Part shown: one piece after another, positions 43,028 through 52,861 of the stretch | Numbering within the stretch: the stretch's first letter is position 1 | How the letters are laid out: every line of letters begins with the position of its first letter | From: RUG12461 sp045661345 | GTDB taxonomy: Bacteria; Bacillota; Clostridia; Lachnospirales; Lachnospiraceae | Length of the DNA stretch: 63,577 nucleotides | Direction: 5' to 3' | Assembly: GCA_045661345.1 (NCBI GenBank) | Contig: JAZRFM010000008.1 | Location: 1-63,577, forward strand | Position numbers and translations under genes: made by a program | Notes under the pieces: generated by a model | Database searches by the model: none | The model's input: only the letters and a program-made list of their open reading frames with translations | Told to the model about the DNA's origin: nothing

Positions 43028-43857
43028 ATATGAAAATTGCTTTTTTACAAATCCTTCCAGGGAATACCCTCACAGAGAATATTGATATAGGAATAAAAGC
43101 CTGCAGGGAAGCGAAAGAAAAGGGCGCAGATTTAGCGCTCTTTCCCGAAATGTGGAGTGACGGATACTATCTCCCGCAGGACGAGAACGAGTTAATCGCT
43201 CTTTCTGTCAGAACGGACAGTGACTTTATAAAAGCGTTTTCCGATCTGTCGGCAGAGCTGCAGATGGCGATTGGTATTACTTTTCTTGAGGAGCATCATC
43301 CAAAGCCGCTAAATTCCGTCATTTTCTTTGACAGGCTCGGAAGGGAAGTCCTTCATTATTCGAAGGTACACACCTGTGCTTTTGACCTCGAAAAGGTTTT
43401 GGATGGCGGCGAGGATTTTTATTGCGCTGATCTGGACTTCGGAAGAGGCTCGGTAAGGATCGGAACTATGATCTGCTTTGACAGAGAATTTCCAGAGAGT
43501 GCCAGGATCTTGATGCTGAAAGGCGCGGAGCTGATCTTGGCTCCGAATGCATGCCCGATGGAGATCAACAGATTGGCTGCGCTGAGAGCAAGGGCTTATG
43601 AGAATATGGTTGCGGTGGCAACCTGCAATTATCCCGAGGGACATCCGGATTGCAACGGAAGATCCACTTTGTTTGATGGGGTACCATGGAACGAAGATGA
43701 GGTCAGGGACATGTGTGTGTTCGAGGCGCCGGGAGCATGTGGTGTATATGTTGCCGAGTTGGATCTGGAGAGTCTTCGGGCTCACAGAAGAGAGGACATT
43801 ATGGGGGATAAATTCCGGCAGCCTGATAAATATGCAGCCTTGACAACAGGAAGATGA
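43024..43857 (+). CDS. Carbon-nitrogen hydrolase (nitrilase superfamily)
   Basis: A 277-residue amidase-like protein with the catalytic triad Glu (LFPEMWSDG), Lys (HYSKVHTCAF) and Cys (MICFDREFPES). The fold and length fit omega-amidase or N-carbamoyl hydrolase types; the substrate is not predictable. The start is uncertain (ATG 43024 or 43030). It lies between decayed segments but looks intact. Confidence 0.85.
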   Translation: MNMKIAFLQILPGNTLTENIDIGIKACREAKEKGADLALFPEMWSDGYYLPQDENELIALSVRTDSDFIKAFSDLSAELQMAIGITFLEEHHPKPLNSVIFFDRLGREVLHYSKVHTCAFDLEKVLDGGEDFYCADLDFGRGSVRIGTMICFDREFPESARILMLKGAELILAPNACPMEINRLAALRARAYENMVAVATCNYPEGHPDCNGRSTLFDGVPWNEDEVRDMCVFEAPGACGVYVAELDLESLRAHRREDIMGDKFRQPDKYAALTTGR

Positions 43858-43879
43858 AATGGATTCTTGTGAAATCGGA

Positions 43880-43949
43880 TACCATTCATACCATTTTAAC
43901 GACCATTCGTGACATATCTATTGCATTTTTCTTCCCCGGGTTCGATACT
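43880..43949 (+). promoter_or_regulatory. Class-2 LytTR box and -10 for 44046
   Basis: TACCATTCATAC (43880) and GACCATTCGTGA (43901) are 21 bp apart, with GATACT at 43944-43949, 43 nt after the second. A leader hairpin GGCTGAAA/TTTCAGCC follows at 43977-43996. Confidence 0.8.
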
Positions 43950-44045
43950 GTAGATGACAGTTTATCTATATAGCCCGGCTGAAAGGGATTTCAGCCAAAA
44001 CAATGAGAACCGAAAGGATCTCGTCTAATTCAGGGAGGAATCATT

Positions 44046-44696
44046 ATGGGAATCACAAGTGTAGGGTATTCACCACCGCAAAGCACCACGGCCATACAAA
44101 CAACTTACCAGAATCAGAAGAGTGCGGAAAAGTCGACAAAGCAGGAAGCCGCTTCCGGCAAAAAAACTGTTTCCGACGTTGCGGCAGTTTATGAGAAGAG
44201 TGCCGGGAAAACAGAAACGGCAGCGTACTCCGTAAACAAGATGAGTAAATCTGACCGTGCTGCTCTGACACCACAGCTGAAAGCAGATCAGGAGAAGCAA
44301 CAGAGCCAGCTTACCAGCATGGTGTCGAAGATGATGGGTAAGCAGGCCACGGCCTACGGGAATGCCAATATGTGGAAATTCCTGGCCAGCGGCGAATACA
44401 AGGTTGATGCCGCAACAAAGGCCCAGGCACAGAAGGATATTTCCGAGGACGGATACTGGGGTGTAAAAAAGACCTCGCAGAGGCTCTTTGATTTCGCGTC
44501 TGCATTGGCCGGTGATGATGTCGAAAAAATGAAGAAAATGCAGTCTGCAATGGAAAAGGGGTTCAAGCAGGCAACGAAAGCCTGGGGAAAAGAGCTTCCA
44601 AGCATCAGCCGTGACACAATGGATGCAGCAAATAAACTTTTTGACGATTATTACGCATCCAAAGAAAAGGACAAAAATACCGTTACAGAAGAATAG
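44046..44696 (+). CDS. Polar helical protein, class-2 box target
   Basis: A 216-residue soluble protein. The disordered polar N-terminus (GITSVGYSPPQSTTAIQTT) is followed by helices rich in Lys, Ala and Gln (LTPQLKADQEKQQSQLTSMV), then EDGYWGVKKTSQRLFDFASALAGD. It has no signal peptide or membrane segment. It resembles small proteins encoded with flagellar genes in Lachnospiraceae, without firm family assignment. GGGAGG precedes the ATG. A collapsed second copy lies at 60098-60151. Confidence 0.7.
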   Translation: MGITSVGYSPPQSTTAIQTTYQNQKSAEKSTKQEAASGKKTVSDVAAVYEKSAGKTETAAYSVNKMSKSDRAALTPQLKADQEKQQSQLTSMVSKMMGKQATAYGNANMWKFLASGEYKVDAATKAQAQKDISEDGYWGVKKTSQRLFDFASALAGDDVEKMKKMQSAMEKGFKQATKAWGKELPSISRDTMDAANKLFDDYYASKEKDKNTVTEE

Positions 44697-44707
44697 TGGA
44701 AAAGAAG

Positions 44708-44860
44708 AGTACGAAGCGAAGAGATCCGCAATGAGGAAGGAGAGGAAGTGATCCGGGATGATCTGATTGTTGCAGACGATGGAACAGTCTCTATTCAAAA
44801 GTCCCCGCATGCGGATGTATACGAGAAGTTGAAGGGTCTTTCCCGGAGTATTGTGTAATG
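44708..44860 (+). pseudogene. Coding remnant after 44046
   Basis: The frame ending TAA near 44858 reads DDLIVADDGTVSIQKSPHADVYEKL without a start codon or ribosome site. It looks like the C-terminus of a deleted gene. The family is not recognised. Confidence 0.4.
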
Positions 44861-44915
44861 TTCGTCCCAAATGGTGTATATACAACTTGAATGTTCGTCC
44901 GTTTTTGTGTATAAT
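44857..44915 (+). promoter_or_regulatory. Tandem promoter-like repeat
   Basis: AATGTTCGTCC occurs at 44857 and 44890 (33 bp apart), each followed by a -10-like hexamer (TATATA near 44875; TATAAT 44910-44915). The second would drive the flavin reductase gene about 230 bases on. The spacing differs from both LytTR box classes. Confidence 0.45.
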
Positions 44916-45140
44916 CCGGACGCAGTCATTCGGAGAGGTACCGGCGATGTATCGCAGTATTTATAAGAAGCTTTTCTTCCTCTTTATGCGCTATGCAGGA
45001 TAATGGCAGTATGACAGAGTATAAACCGTGCAGGTGGCAATCGTTGAGGTGAATGCAAAGAGAGCCACATTTCAAGTAAAGAATACGAACAGGGACTCAT
45101 GGATGTGATTGCTGAACTGATAAAGGAGGAAATTCGATTT

Positions 45141-45680
45141 ATGAAGGAAAAAATCAACATTACGGATTATGCGAACCTGATCACAAAGGCATTGACCAGT
45201 GGCGGGATCCTGCTGAATACCAACGGAGACAAGTTCAATACGATGGTGATAGGGTGGGGCCATATCGGAACATTATGGAATAAGCCGACCTTTCATGTAT
45301 ATGTCCGGCAGGGAAGGTATACCAAGCCTCAGCTTGATAAGACCGGAGAGTTTACGATCAGCGTGCCGCTTGATAAGCCGGATGCTGCGATTAACAAGAT
45401 CTGCGGCTGGCAGTCGGGATACAACATCGATAAGGTGAAGGAAGCCGGACTGGAGCTTGAGGACGCCGAAGTGATCAACACCCCGGGGATCAGGCAGTAT
45501 GCGCTGACGATTGAATGCAGGGTTCTTTATTCCCAGGATCAGGATCTTAGCAGGATCCCGGAGGATATCCGCGAGAAATCCTATCCGCAGGATGTGGACG
45601 GCACCTACCCGATGGCGAACAGGGATGCCCATACCATGTATGTCGGTGAGATCGTGGATGCGTATATTATCAAAGAGTAG
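45141..45680 (+). CDS. Flavin reductase-like protein
   Basis: A 179-residue protein of the flavin reductase (FMN-binding split barrel) family: NTMVIGWGHIGTLWNKPTF, FTISVPLDK and the C-terminal HTMYVGEIVDAYI. In anaerobes such proteins often bind FMN as small redox carriers. The start at 45141 follows AAAGGAGG; the longer frame has no ribosome site. Confidence 0.85.
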   Translation: MKEKINITDYANLITKALTSGGILLNTNGDKFNTMVIGWGHIGTLWNKPTFHVYVRQGRYTKPQLDKTGEFTISVPLDKPDAAINKICGWQSGYNIDKVKEAGLELEDAEVINTPGIRQYALTIECRVLYSQDQDLSRIPEDIREKSYPQDVDGTYPMANRDAHTMYVGEIVDAYIIKE

Positions 45681-46128
45681 AGGGCACACGCACAGTGTGT
45701 AGGTGAGGAGATGAAGAATAGATAATCTGATTTGGTGAACGCGAACGGGAATGGTATGGCCTGAAAAGGTCTGTTTGTGTATGCCGAATTGGATTATCGT
45801 ATTCCTATTGAAGCCATCCTGAGGTGATGCTCTCTTTCGGCATATATAGGGTCTTCATTTGTACGTGTAATCTGCTTTCGGACTGGAGCAGATTTTTTAG
45901 TGCTATTTAGGGACTGTTACAGAATAATACTACAGTTCCTTACAATACCGGAGGGCGCAGATCGTCCGGTGGGCGATGTGCTGCGCAGGCCGGAACGGAG
46001 AGGAACCGTTGCATTTTATCGATGTATTCTTCCGGCAGCAGTCTTTTTGACTCAACGTTGTAATCCTTTATTCTCATAGTATAGTATAATGAGGAAAATG
46101 ATGGTTCCACTTACCGGGGGTAGATCTC
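45681..46128. other. Non-coding gap with terminator and promoter
   Basis: It contains a terminator (AATCTGCT/AGCAGATT plus T-run, 45869-45898) and a TATAAT at 46085-46090 before the HD-GYP gene. The bases just before it (GTTGTAATC ... CATAGTAT) resemble those before 41183. I see no gene. Confidence 0.6.
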
Positions 46129-47895
46129 ATGAAGGAAAAACTGATTCGGTGGATCGCAATTTCGCTGCTGATCCTGTCATTTGGCATTTCGTCGTATGCT
46201 TTTTTTGCCACAGATTCCACCCATGAAGCGCCCATAGGCTCTTTTGAAAGCACTTCGTTTTCCGAAGGCTGGCAATTGACGAAAGACGGCTCCACGGAAG
46301 AGATTTCCCTGCCCTTTGAGATCGATGCGCAAAAGGACGAGTATGTCACCATCAGCAATACCCTTCCCGGGGATCTTTCAGGCAATAACAGTCTGATGAT
46401 CCGTGCGTCCATGCAGGATATGTATGTCTATGTGGACGATGAGCTTAGGGAGGCATATTCCTCCGATTCGAATCCGGGAATAGGCTATTATATCCCCAGC
46501 GCCTATGTGGTCACATCCCTCACGAATGAGGATGCCGGAAAGGATATCACCATCGGGATCCGCTTTAAGACCAAATTTGTCATCAACGAGGTGGTGCTGT
46601 CTCCCGGAAACAATGCCTGGTTTAGCGTCCTGCTTCGTAATCTTCCGATCAATACAGCGGCTTTCCTCGTACTGATCCTGGGGATGATTCTTCTCGTATT
46701 CTCTATCCTGCCGCGACGAATGGGATTGAGTGGAAACTCCCCCTTTTATCTGAGCCTGCTGATGATTGATCTTGCCCTGTGGATCTTCTCTGAATCCTCG
46801 ATCCGTCAGCTCATCTTCACACAGCCGTCCCTTTCCCGGTATTTTGCATATTTTACCGTGGAAACGATCGGTGTGTTTGCCTGCATGTATTTTGACGCGG
46901 TGCAGCACGAAACCTACCATAAACGCTATCTGATCGCCGAAATCGTCTCTCTTTCTGTTGTGGGACTGAACCTTGTTCTGGAGCTTACAGGGGTCGCGGG
47001 ACTTTACCGGACACTTCCCGTTTCCCACGCCGTCATGGCTGCTTCCCTGACCCTGGCCGTTGTGAACATCATTACCGATATCCGTCATAAAAGGATCCGG
47101 GAATATAAGGCGACAGCGCTTGGCATGATGGCCTTCATGATCTCCGGGGTCATTGAACTCGTTCTCTTTTACGTCTCAGAGGTGCATATCCTGGGGATCT
47201 TTATCTGCCTCGGGCTCGTGATCCTCATGGCAGCAACCCTGTCTCAAACCCTCATCGACCAGCGGGAAGCCGCGATCCGGCGCGAGAAGTCACAGCGCAG
47301 GAACATGATTAACACCATTGAAACCATTGCCGGAACCATTGATGCAAAGGATGAGTATACCGGTGGTCATTCTGACCGGGTGGGACGGTATGCGGCTTTG
47401 CTTGGGAGGGCAATGGCATCGGAGTACCATTTTTCCGATGAGGATATCGAGCGCATCCGCTATATCGGAACCATGCATGACATCGGTAAGATCGGCGTTC
47501 CGGACAGAGTGCTGAATAAGCCCGGAAAACTTGATGAAGACGAGTTTGCACTGATGAAAAAGCATGTGGAAATCGGCGCGAAGCTGATGTCCGGATTCGA
47601 TGAGGAGATCAGGGATCTAAGAGACGGGATTCTCTACCATCACGAACGTTTTGACGGAAAGGGCTATCCAAGCGGGCTTGCCGGGACAGAAATCCCGCTC
47701 ATTGCCCGCATGATCTGCCTGGCAGACAGCTATGATGCCATGACCTCCGACCGGGTCTACCGGAAAAGTCTTAGTGATGAAGAGGTTCGCTCCGAGATCC
47801 GCCGCTGCTCCGGCACCCAGTTTGACCCGGATCTGGCTGCCATCTTTCTAAACCTCCTGGAAAGCCATTCCGGAAACATACGTCTCGAAACATGA
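46129..47895 (+). CDS. Membrane HD-GYP cyclic-di-GMP phosphodiesterase
   Basis: A 588-residue protein. A signal-anchor is followed by an extracellular 7TMR-DISM-like beta domain (about 35-165), seven membrane helices (about 175-385) and an HD-GYP domain. The HD motif is MHDIGKIG near 450 and the GYP motif HHERFDGKGYPSG near 505. It should hydrolyse cyclic-di-GMP in response to an extracellular ligand, affecting motility or attachment. It is a single gene flanked by non-coding DNA. Confidence 0.92.
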   Translation: MKEKLIRWIAISLLILSFGISSYAFFATDSTHEAPIGSFESTSFSEGWQLTKDGSTEEISLPFEIDAQKDEYVTISNTLPGDLSGNNSLMIRASMQDMYVYVDDELREAYSSDSNPGIGYYIPSAYVVTSLTNEDAGKDITIGIRFKTKFVINEVVLSPGNNAWFSVLLRNLPINTAAFLVLILGMILLVFSILPRRMGLSGNSPFYLSLLMIDLALWIFSESSIRQLIFTQPSLSRYFAYFTVETIGVFACMYFDAVQHETYHKRYLIAEIVSLSVVGLNLVLELTGVAGLYRTLPVSHAVMAASLTLAVVNIITDIRHKRIREYKATALGMMAFMISGVIELVLFYVSEVHILGIFICLGLVILMAATLSQTLIDQREAAIRREKSQRRNMINTIETIAGTIDAKDEYTGGHSDRVGRYAALLGRAMASEYHFSDEDIERIRYIGTMHDIGKIGVPDRVLNKPGKLDEDEFALMKKHVEIGAKLMSGFDEEIRDLRDGILYHHERFDGKGYPSGLAGTEIPLIARMICLADSYDAMTSDRVYRKSLSDEEVRSEIRRCSGTQFDPDLAAIFLNLLESHSGNIRLET

Positions 47896-48032
47896 ATCTG
47901 CAGCGGGAAAACGGGCGTGGTCATGTTCTCCGTTTCGATTCTTGGAGGGCTGATCGGAGCGCGCTTGGGGTGCCGGTGTGCAAATTCGTGGCACGTAAGG
48001 TACTCATGTGACCTACGATTTGATTATCTTTT

Positions 48033-48061
48033 TTCAAGTGTTATGACTAATATGCTATAAT
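48033..48061 (+). promoter_or_regulatory. Promoter of the restriction-modification operon
   Basis: TTCAAG, 17 bases, and TATAAT (48056-48061) preceded by TG (extended -10), 74 bases before hsdM. The rest of the gap 47896-48134 shows nothing else. Confidence 0.6.
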
Positions 48062-48134
48062 CGTATCGATGGTTCGAACAGTCGGATTACCATTGATATG
48101 AACACCATCGAATACTGAAAAAACGGGAGGGAGT

Positions 48135-49601
48135 ATGCTTCCATCAAGTGCAAAAAACAAAATCGAACAGATCTGGCTGGATGTCATCGCCGGAGGCGTT
48201 GCACAGCCGGACAGCGTCATTGAGCAGATCACGTATCTGATGTTCGCAAGGCAATTGGATGAAGCGGAGGCAGAAATCGAAAGTGCCGAGCTTCTTGGAG
48301 ATTCCCGGACGCATATCTTTGAATCTGATGATAAAGGGCAGCTGCTTCGATGGAGAAACTTTAAAGGAATGGAAGCCGGCGAATTGCTTCGTCATTTTAC
48401 AGATAATGTCTTCCCCTTTATGAAGCGATTGAATGATGACGCAGAGTCCGCATTTTCCAAATATCTGAAAGATGCCACTTTCAAAATCAACGAGCCGATT
48501 GCGCTGAAAAAAGTCGTACAGGGACTGGATGAGCTATATGAAAACGATATCAAGGGGCTGGATATGCAAGGCGATCTCTATGAGCACATGCTCGGAAAAC
48601 TCAGTGCCGCAGGTCGCCTTGGTGCATTTCGAACACCGAAGCATATCCGCGATATGATGGTTGCATTGATGGATCCGACTCCTGATATGAAAATCTGTGA
48701 TCCTGCATGTGGAACAGCCGGGTTTCTCATATCAGCAGCGGAATATATCAGGGCGCATCATGAACAAACCATGTCCAGAGAACAATGGGACGCCTATGAT
48801 TCCACCATGTTTACCGGCTTCGATGTCAGCGACACGATGTGCCGCTTGTCCTGTATGAATCTGATGCTGCACTCTGTCAGAAATCCACAGCTACAAAAAC
48901 AGGACAGCGTTTCGAAAGACTACGAAGCGCATGACCTTTATGATATGTGTCTCGCCAATCCACCCTTCAAAGGCACAATTAACGAAGAAAACGTAAGCCC
49001 GTCCCTTTCTGCAATCACAAACACAAAGAAAACAGAGTTGCTTTTCGTCGCGTTGCTGCTCCGCCTTCTTCGAATCGGCGGTCGATGCGCATGCATTGTT
49101 CCGGATGGTGTACTCTTCGGATCTTCCAAGGCACATCAGGCTCTCAGAAAAGAGCTCGTTGAAAACCAATATCTGGAGGGTGTGATTTCCATGCCGTCCG
49201 GCGTCTTCAAACCGTATGCCGGAGTCTCTACCGCGATATTGATCTTTACCAAAACCAATGCCGGCGGCACCGATCAGGTGTGGTTTTACGATATGCAAGC
49301 CGATGGTTTTTCCTTGGATGACAAACGGACTCCCACAAACGAGAACGATATCCCGGATATCATCGCTCGCTTTCATAGCAAAGAGAGGGAAGCGCAGCGA
49401 CAACGCACAGACAAGAGCTTCTTGGTTCCCAAAAAAGAAATCGAAGAAAACGGCTATGATCTCTCCATCAACAAGTACAAAAAAGTTGAGTATGTTCCGG
49501 TTGAATATCCTCCAACAAGCGAGATCATAAAAGAGATCGAAATACTGAATGCACAGATAGATGCTGAAACCCAGGAATTGAAGAAACTGCTTGGGATGTA
49601 A
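48135..49601 (+). CDS. hsdM: Type I restriction-modification DNA methylase HsdM
   Basis: A 488-residue adenine-N6 methyltransferase: helical N-terminal domain, SAM motif DPACGTAGFLISA and catalytic LANPPFKG. The length is normal. GGGAGGGAG precedes the ATG. With an HsdS subunit it methylates the recognition site and guides HsdR. It heads the island, and base composition here resembles the rest of the chromosome, while the specificity genes that follow are visibly more AT-rich. Confidence 0.95.
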   Translation: MLPSSAKNKIEQIWLDVIAGGVAQPDSVIEQITYLMFARQLDEAEAEIESAELLGDSRTHIFESDDKGQLLRWRNFKGMEAGELLRHFTDNVFPFMKRLNDDAESAFSKYLKDATFKINEPIALKKVVQGLDELYENDIKGLDMQGDLYEHMLGKLSAAGRLGAFRTPKHIRDMMVALMDPTPDMKICDPACGTAGFLISAAEYIRAHHEQTMSREQWDAYDSTMFTGFDVSDTMCRLSCMNLMLHSVRNPQLQKQDSVSKDYEAHDLYDMCLANPPFKGTINEENVSPSLSAITNTKKTELLFVALLLRLLRIGGRCACIVPDGVLFGSSKAHQALRKELVENQYLEGVISMPSGVFKPYAGVSTAILIFTKTNAGGTDQVWFYDMQADGFSLDDKRTPTNENDIPDIIARFHSKEREAQRQRTDKSFLVPKKEIEENGYDLSINKYKKVEYVPVEYPPTSEIIKEIEILNAQIDAETQELKKLLGM

Positions 49602-49624
49602 ATTGAGATTTGTAGGGATGATAG

Positions 49625-50776
49625 ATGGCTAAGTACAAATTAGAAGATATATGTGAGTTTATTACTGATGGAACGCATCAGACACCAGAATATTGTGATG
49701 AAAATGGAGTAATCTTTTTGTCATCGAAAGATGTTACAGAGCGGAGAATAGATTGGGATAATGTTAAGCATATTCCGATGGCTTTGCATGAACAGTTATA
49801 TAAGAGATTAAAACCTCAGAAAAACGATATTCTGTTGGCAAAAAATGGAACAACTGGTGTTGCAGCTATTGTAGATAGAGATGAGGTGTTTGATGTTTAT
49901 GTTAGCCTTGCTGTATTGAGACCAAAACCTGATATATACCCAAAATATCTGTTGTATGCAATTAATAGTCCAGTTGCTAAGCGACAGTTTAATGCTGGAT
50001 TAAAAGGAATTGGTGTCCCTAACCTACACTTGAGTGTGATTAGAAAAACAGAACTCAATATTGAAGAAAGGGGTAAGCAAGAGAGCATATGCCTGTTGCT
50101 AGATAAAATCTCTGGGTTAATAGCGCTAAGACAACAGCAACTCGAATATTTAGACGATCTTATCAAAGCCCGATTTGTCGAGATGTTTGGGGACATCAAT
50201 GTCAATGATAGAAACTGGGATTGTCAACCATTAGGTGAATTGTGCACCATAGTACGAGGAGGATCGCCAAGACCAATCGAGAATTTCCTGGGAGGAGATG
50301 TTCCCTGGATTAAAATAGGAGATGCTACTGATGGCGAGAGCATATATTTAAATTCAACAAAGGAACATATTATTCAAGAGGGCGTAAAGAAGAGCCGTTT
50401 GGTCAAGGCTGGAAGCCTTATATTTGCTAATTGCGGAGTATCACTGGGCTTTGCAAGAATTATTACATTTGATGGCTGCATACACGATGGTTGGCTTGCA
50501 ATGGAAGACATAGATGAAAGACTTGATAAAGTCTTTCTATTGCAAGCGTTAAATCAAATGACGGAACATTTTAGAGCTATAGCACCGGCAGGAACACAGC
50601 CCAACTTAAACACGGCAATTATGAAAGCTTATAAACAGATAATACCAACGATGGAGCTACAAAAGGATTATATAATGTTTTGCAAACAAGTCGACAAATC
50701 AAAAGTTGCAGTACAGAAGTCACTAGATGAGTCCCAGAAGCTATTTGACAGTTTAATGCAGGAGTATTTTGGATAA
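49625..50776 (+). CDS. hsdS: Type I specificity subunit HsdS (1)
   Basis: A 383-residue protein with two target recognition domains separated and ended by conserved helices (YLDDLIKARFVEMFGD near 175 and KQVDKSKVAVQKSLDE at the end). It determines the DNA sequence bound. It appears full length, unlike the second hsdS at 53572. It stops exactly where rhuM begins. The DNA for the central helix contains GATTTGTCGAG (50172), and the DNA for the last helix contains the reverse complement of its core (50691). Confidence 0.92.
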   Translation: MAKYKLEDICEFITDGTHQTPEYCDENGVIFLSSKDVTERRIDWDNVKHIPMALHEQLYKRLKPQKNDILLAKNGTTGVAAIVDRDEVFDVYVSLAVLRPKPDIYPKYLLYAINSPVAKRQFNAGLKGIGVPNLHLSVIRKTELNIEERGKQESICLLLDKISGLIALRQQQLEYLDDLIKARFVEMFGDINVNDRNWDCQPLGELCTIVRGGSPRPIENFLGGDVPWIKIGDATDGESIYLNSTKEHIIQEGVKKSRLVKAGSLIFANCGVSLGFARIITFDGCIHDGWLAMEDIDERLDKVFLLQALNQMTEHFRAIAPAGTQPNLNTAIMKAYKQIIPTMELQKDYIMFCKQVDKSKVAVQKSLDESQKLFDSLMQEYFG

Positions 50777-51814
50777 ATGGCAAAAAAGAAAGAACTACAG
50801 ATATCATCATCTGCCGCAGAGTATCTTACATATATAGCTTCAACAGGAGACTCCCCTGAGAGTTTTGAGATGCGATATGTGGATGAAAATATATGGCTTA
50901 CACAAAAGATGATGGCTTCATTGTATGAAGTTAAAGTGAATACGATTAATGATCATATAGAGAAAATATATAAAGATGACGAGTTATCTGAGGATTCAAC
51001 TATTCGGTATTTCCGAATAGTTCAAAAAGAAGGTAACAGGGATGTTGAGCGAAATATCTTGCATTATAATCTTCAAATGATTATTGCAGTTGGATTTAAG
51101 GTAGATAATGACCGAGCTGTAAGATTTCGTAAGTGGGCGGGACAAATAGTCAAGGACTATACCATCCAAGGTTGGACCATGGATCCAGAACGCCTTAAGA
51201 AAGGTCATAAGTTCACGGAAGATTATTTTGAAAGACAACTGCAGCAGATTCGTGAGATCAGACTTTCAGAAAGGAGGTTCTATCAGAAAGTCACTGATAT
51301 ATACGCCACCGCGTTTGACTATGACAAAGATGCAAAAACAACACAGAAGTTTTTTAAGACTGTACAAAACAAAATGCATTATGCTGTGCATCGACATACT
51401 GCTGCAGAGCTGATAGTTGAACGAGCTGACGCCAATAAGGACCATATGGGCTTGAATACTTGGGAAAATGCTCCTGATGGGAAAATTCTAAAGGCAGATG
51501 TGACAATTGCCAAAAACTATTTATCTGAAGAAGAGATGAACTATCTGGAACGAATTGTCACACTATATTTGGATTATGCTGAACTACAGGCTCAAAGACA
51601 TATTCCTATGAGTATGGAGGATTGGGCAAAGAGACTAGATGGTTTCTTGGAATTTAACGGAAATGAAATATTGACCGGTCCTGGAAAAATCAGCGCAGAA
51701 GAAGCTAAGCTGCATGCTGAAACAGAATATGAAAAATATAGAATAGTCCAGGATAGACTGTTTCAAAGTGACTTTGATAGATTCCTAGAACTTGAAGATA
51801 AAATGAAAGAATGA
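50777..51814 (+). CDS. RhuM family protein
   Basis: A 345-residue protein (MRYVDENIWLTQKMMASLYEV; NILHYNLQMIIAVGFKVDN; FRKWAGQIVKDYTIQGWTMD) of the RhuM/virulence-protein family, often inserted between hsdS and other type I genes. The function is not established; a phage or mobile-element association is known. There are no spare bases after hsdS. Confidence 0.9.
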   Translation: MAKKKELQISSSAAEYLTYIASTGDSPESFEMRYVDENIWLTQKMMASLYEVKVNTINDHIEKIYKDDELSEDSTIRYFRIVQKEGNRDVERNILHYNLQMIIAVGFKVDNDRAVRFRKWAGQIVKDYTIQGWTMDPERLKKGHKFTEDYFERQLQQIREIRLSERRFYQKVTDIYATAFDYDKDAKTTQKFFKTVQNKMHYAVHRHTAAELIVERADANKDHMGLNTWENAPDGKILKADVTIAKNYLSEEEMNYLERIVTLYLDYAELQAQRHIPMSMEDWAKRLDGFLEFNGNEILTGPGKISAEEAKLHAETEYEKYRIVQDRLFQSDFDRFLELEDKMKE

Positions 51815-51842
51815 AAAATGATGGTTGGAGGACGCTGGTACA

Positions 51843-52829
51843 ATGGAGGAAAGTACCAGTATGGAAGAGAAAATAGTTACTGTTCTTAATGAAATGGCAG
51901 AGTACTTATCAGTATTGCAAATGAAAAAGTTACAAGAGGTTATGCTCGAAGCTTTTTCCGAAGGGACCCTTGAGAAAAAAGACATCACTAATGAAGAATA
52001 TCTTAAGATGTTCTTGGATGCCAAGAAAATAGAGGGATGTTCAGAAAGGACCATACAATACTATGGAGCAACGATTGAAAAGCTGTTATTGGAAATTGTG
52101 GAACCGGTAAGAAAGGTTACGACAGAGAGAATTCGGAAATATTTGTCTGATTACCAACAAATCAATAGTTGCAGTAAGGTTACTGTCGATAATGTAAGAC
52201 GTAATATTTCCAGCTTCTTTTCTTGGCTTGAAGAGGAAAATTATATATTAAAAAGTCCAATGAAGCGCATACATAAAATCAAGACAAACCAGCAGGTGAA
52301 AGAGGTTATTTCTGATGAGGATATTGAAAAACTTCGTGACAACTGTGCATGCCAAAGGGATTTGGCAATGATTGATCTACTTTATTCTACCGGAATACGT
52401 GTGGGAGAGTTGGTCAACTTAAATATTACAGACCTGGATTTCGAGGCTAGGGAATGCGTTGTATTGGGCAAGGGAGGCAAGGAAAGAAGAGTGTATTTTG
52501 ATGCGAAAGCGAAAATACATGTACAGGAATATCTTGAACACAGAGAGGATGACAATCCGGCTTTGTTTGTAACTCTTGATGCTCCACATGATAGGCTGAA
52601 AATAAGTGGAGTAGAGATACGAATAAGACAGATGGGGAGAAAACTAGATTTGCAGCGGATTTTTCCACATAAATTTCGTAGATCAGCTGCTACAAGAGCT
52701 ATTGACAAAGGGATGCCAATAGAGCAAGTACAGCGGCTTCTAGGGCACTCCCAGATCGATACGACCATGCAGTATGCAATAGTAAATCAAAGCAATGTGA
52801 AAACATCTCATCAAAAATACTTATCTTGA
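51843..52829 (+). CDS. Tyrosine recombinase/integrase (XerD-like)
   Basis: A 328-residue site-specific recombinase with a SAM-like core-binding domain (about 60-150) and catalytic residues Arg (STGIRVGEL), Lys (GKGGKERR), HKFR (PHKFRRSAATRA), His (LLGHS) and Tyr (TTMQYAI). Recombinases inside type I loci commonly shuffle hsdS domains. Two in-frame ATGs (51843 and 51861) are possible. The short repeats at 50172, 52840, 53405 and 54113 are candidate targets. Confidence 0.88.
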   Translation: MEESTSMEEKIVTVLNEMAEYLSVLQMKKLQEVMLEAFSEGTLEKKDITNEEYLKMFLDAKKIEGCSERTIQYYGATIEKLLLEIVEPVRKVTTERIRKYLSDYQQINSCSKVTVDNVRRNISSFFSWLEEENYILKSPMKRIHKIKTNQQVKEVISDEDIEKLRDNCACQRDLAMIDLLYSTGIRVGELVNLNITDLDFEARECVVLGKGGKERRVYFDAKAKIHVQEYLEHREDDNPALFVTLDAPHDRLKISGVEIRIRQMGRKLDLQRIFPHKFRRSAATRAIDKGMPIEQVQRLLGHSQIDTTMQYAIVNQSNVKTSHQKYLS

Positions 52830-52861
52830 TTCAAATTGAGATTTGTCGAGGAGAATACGAG

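Noticed and set aside
46021..46090. Class-2 box before the HD-GYP gene
   Set aside because: The -10 region resembles that at 41183, but no GACCATTC half-sites occur at the expected positions.
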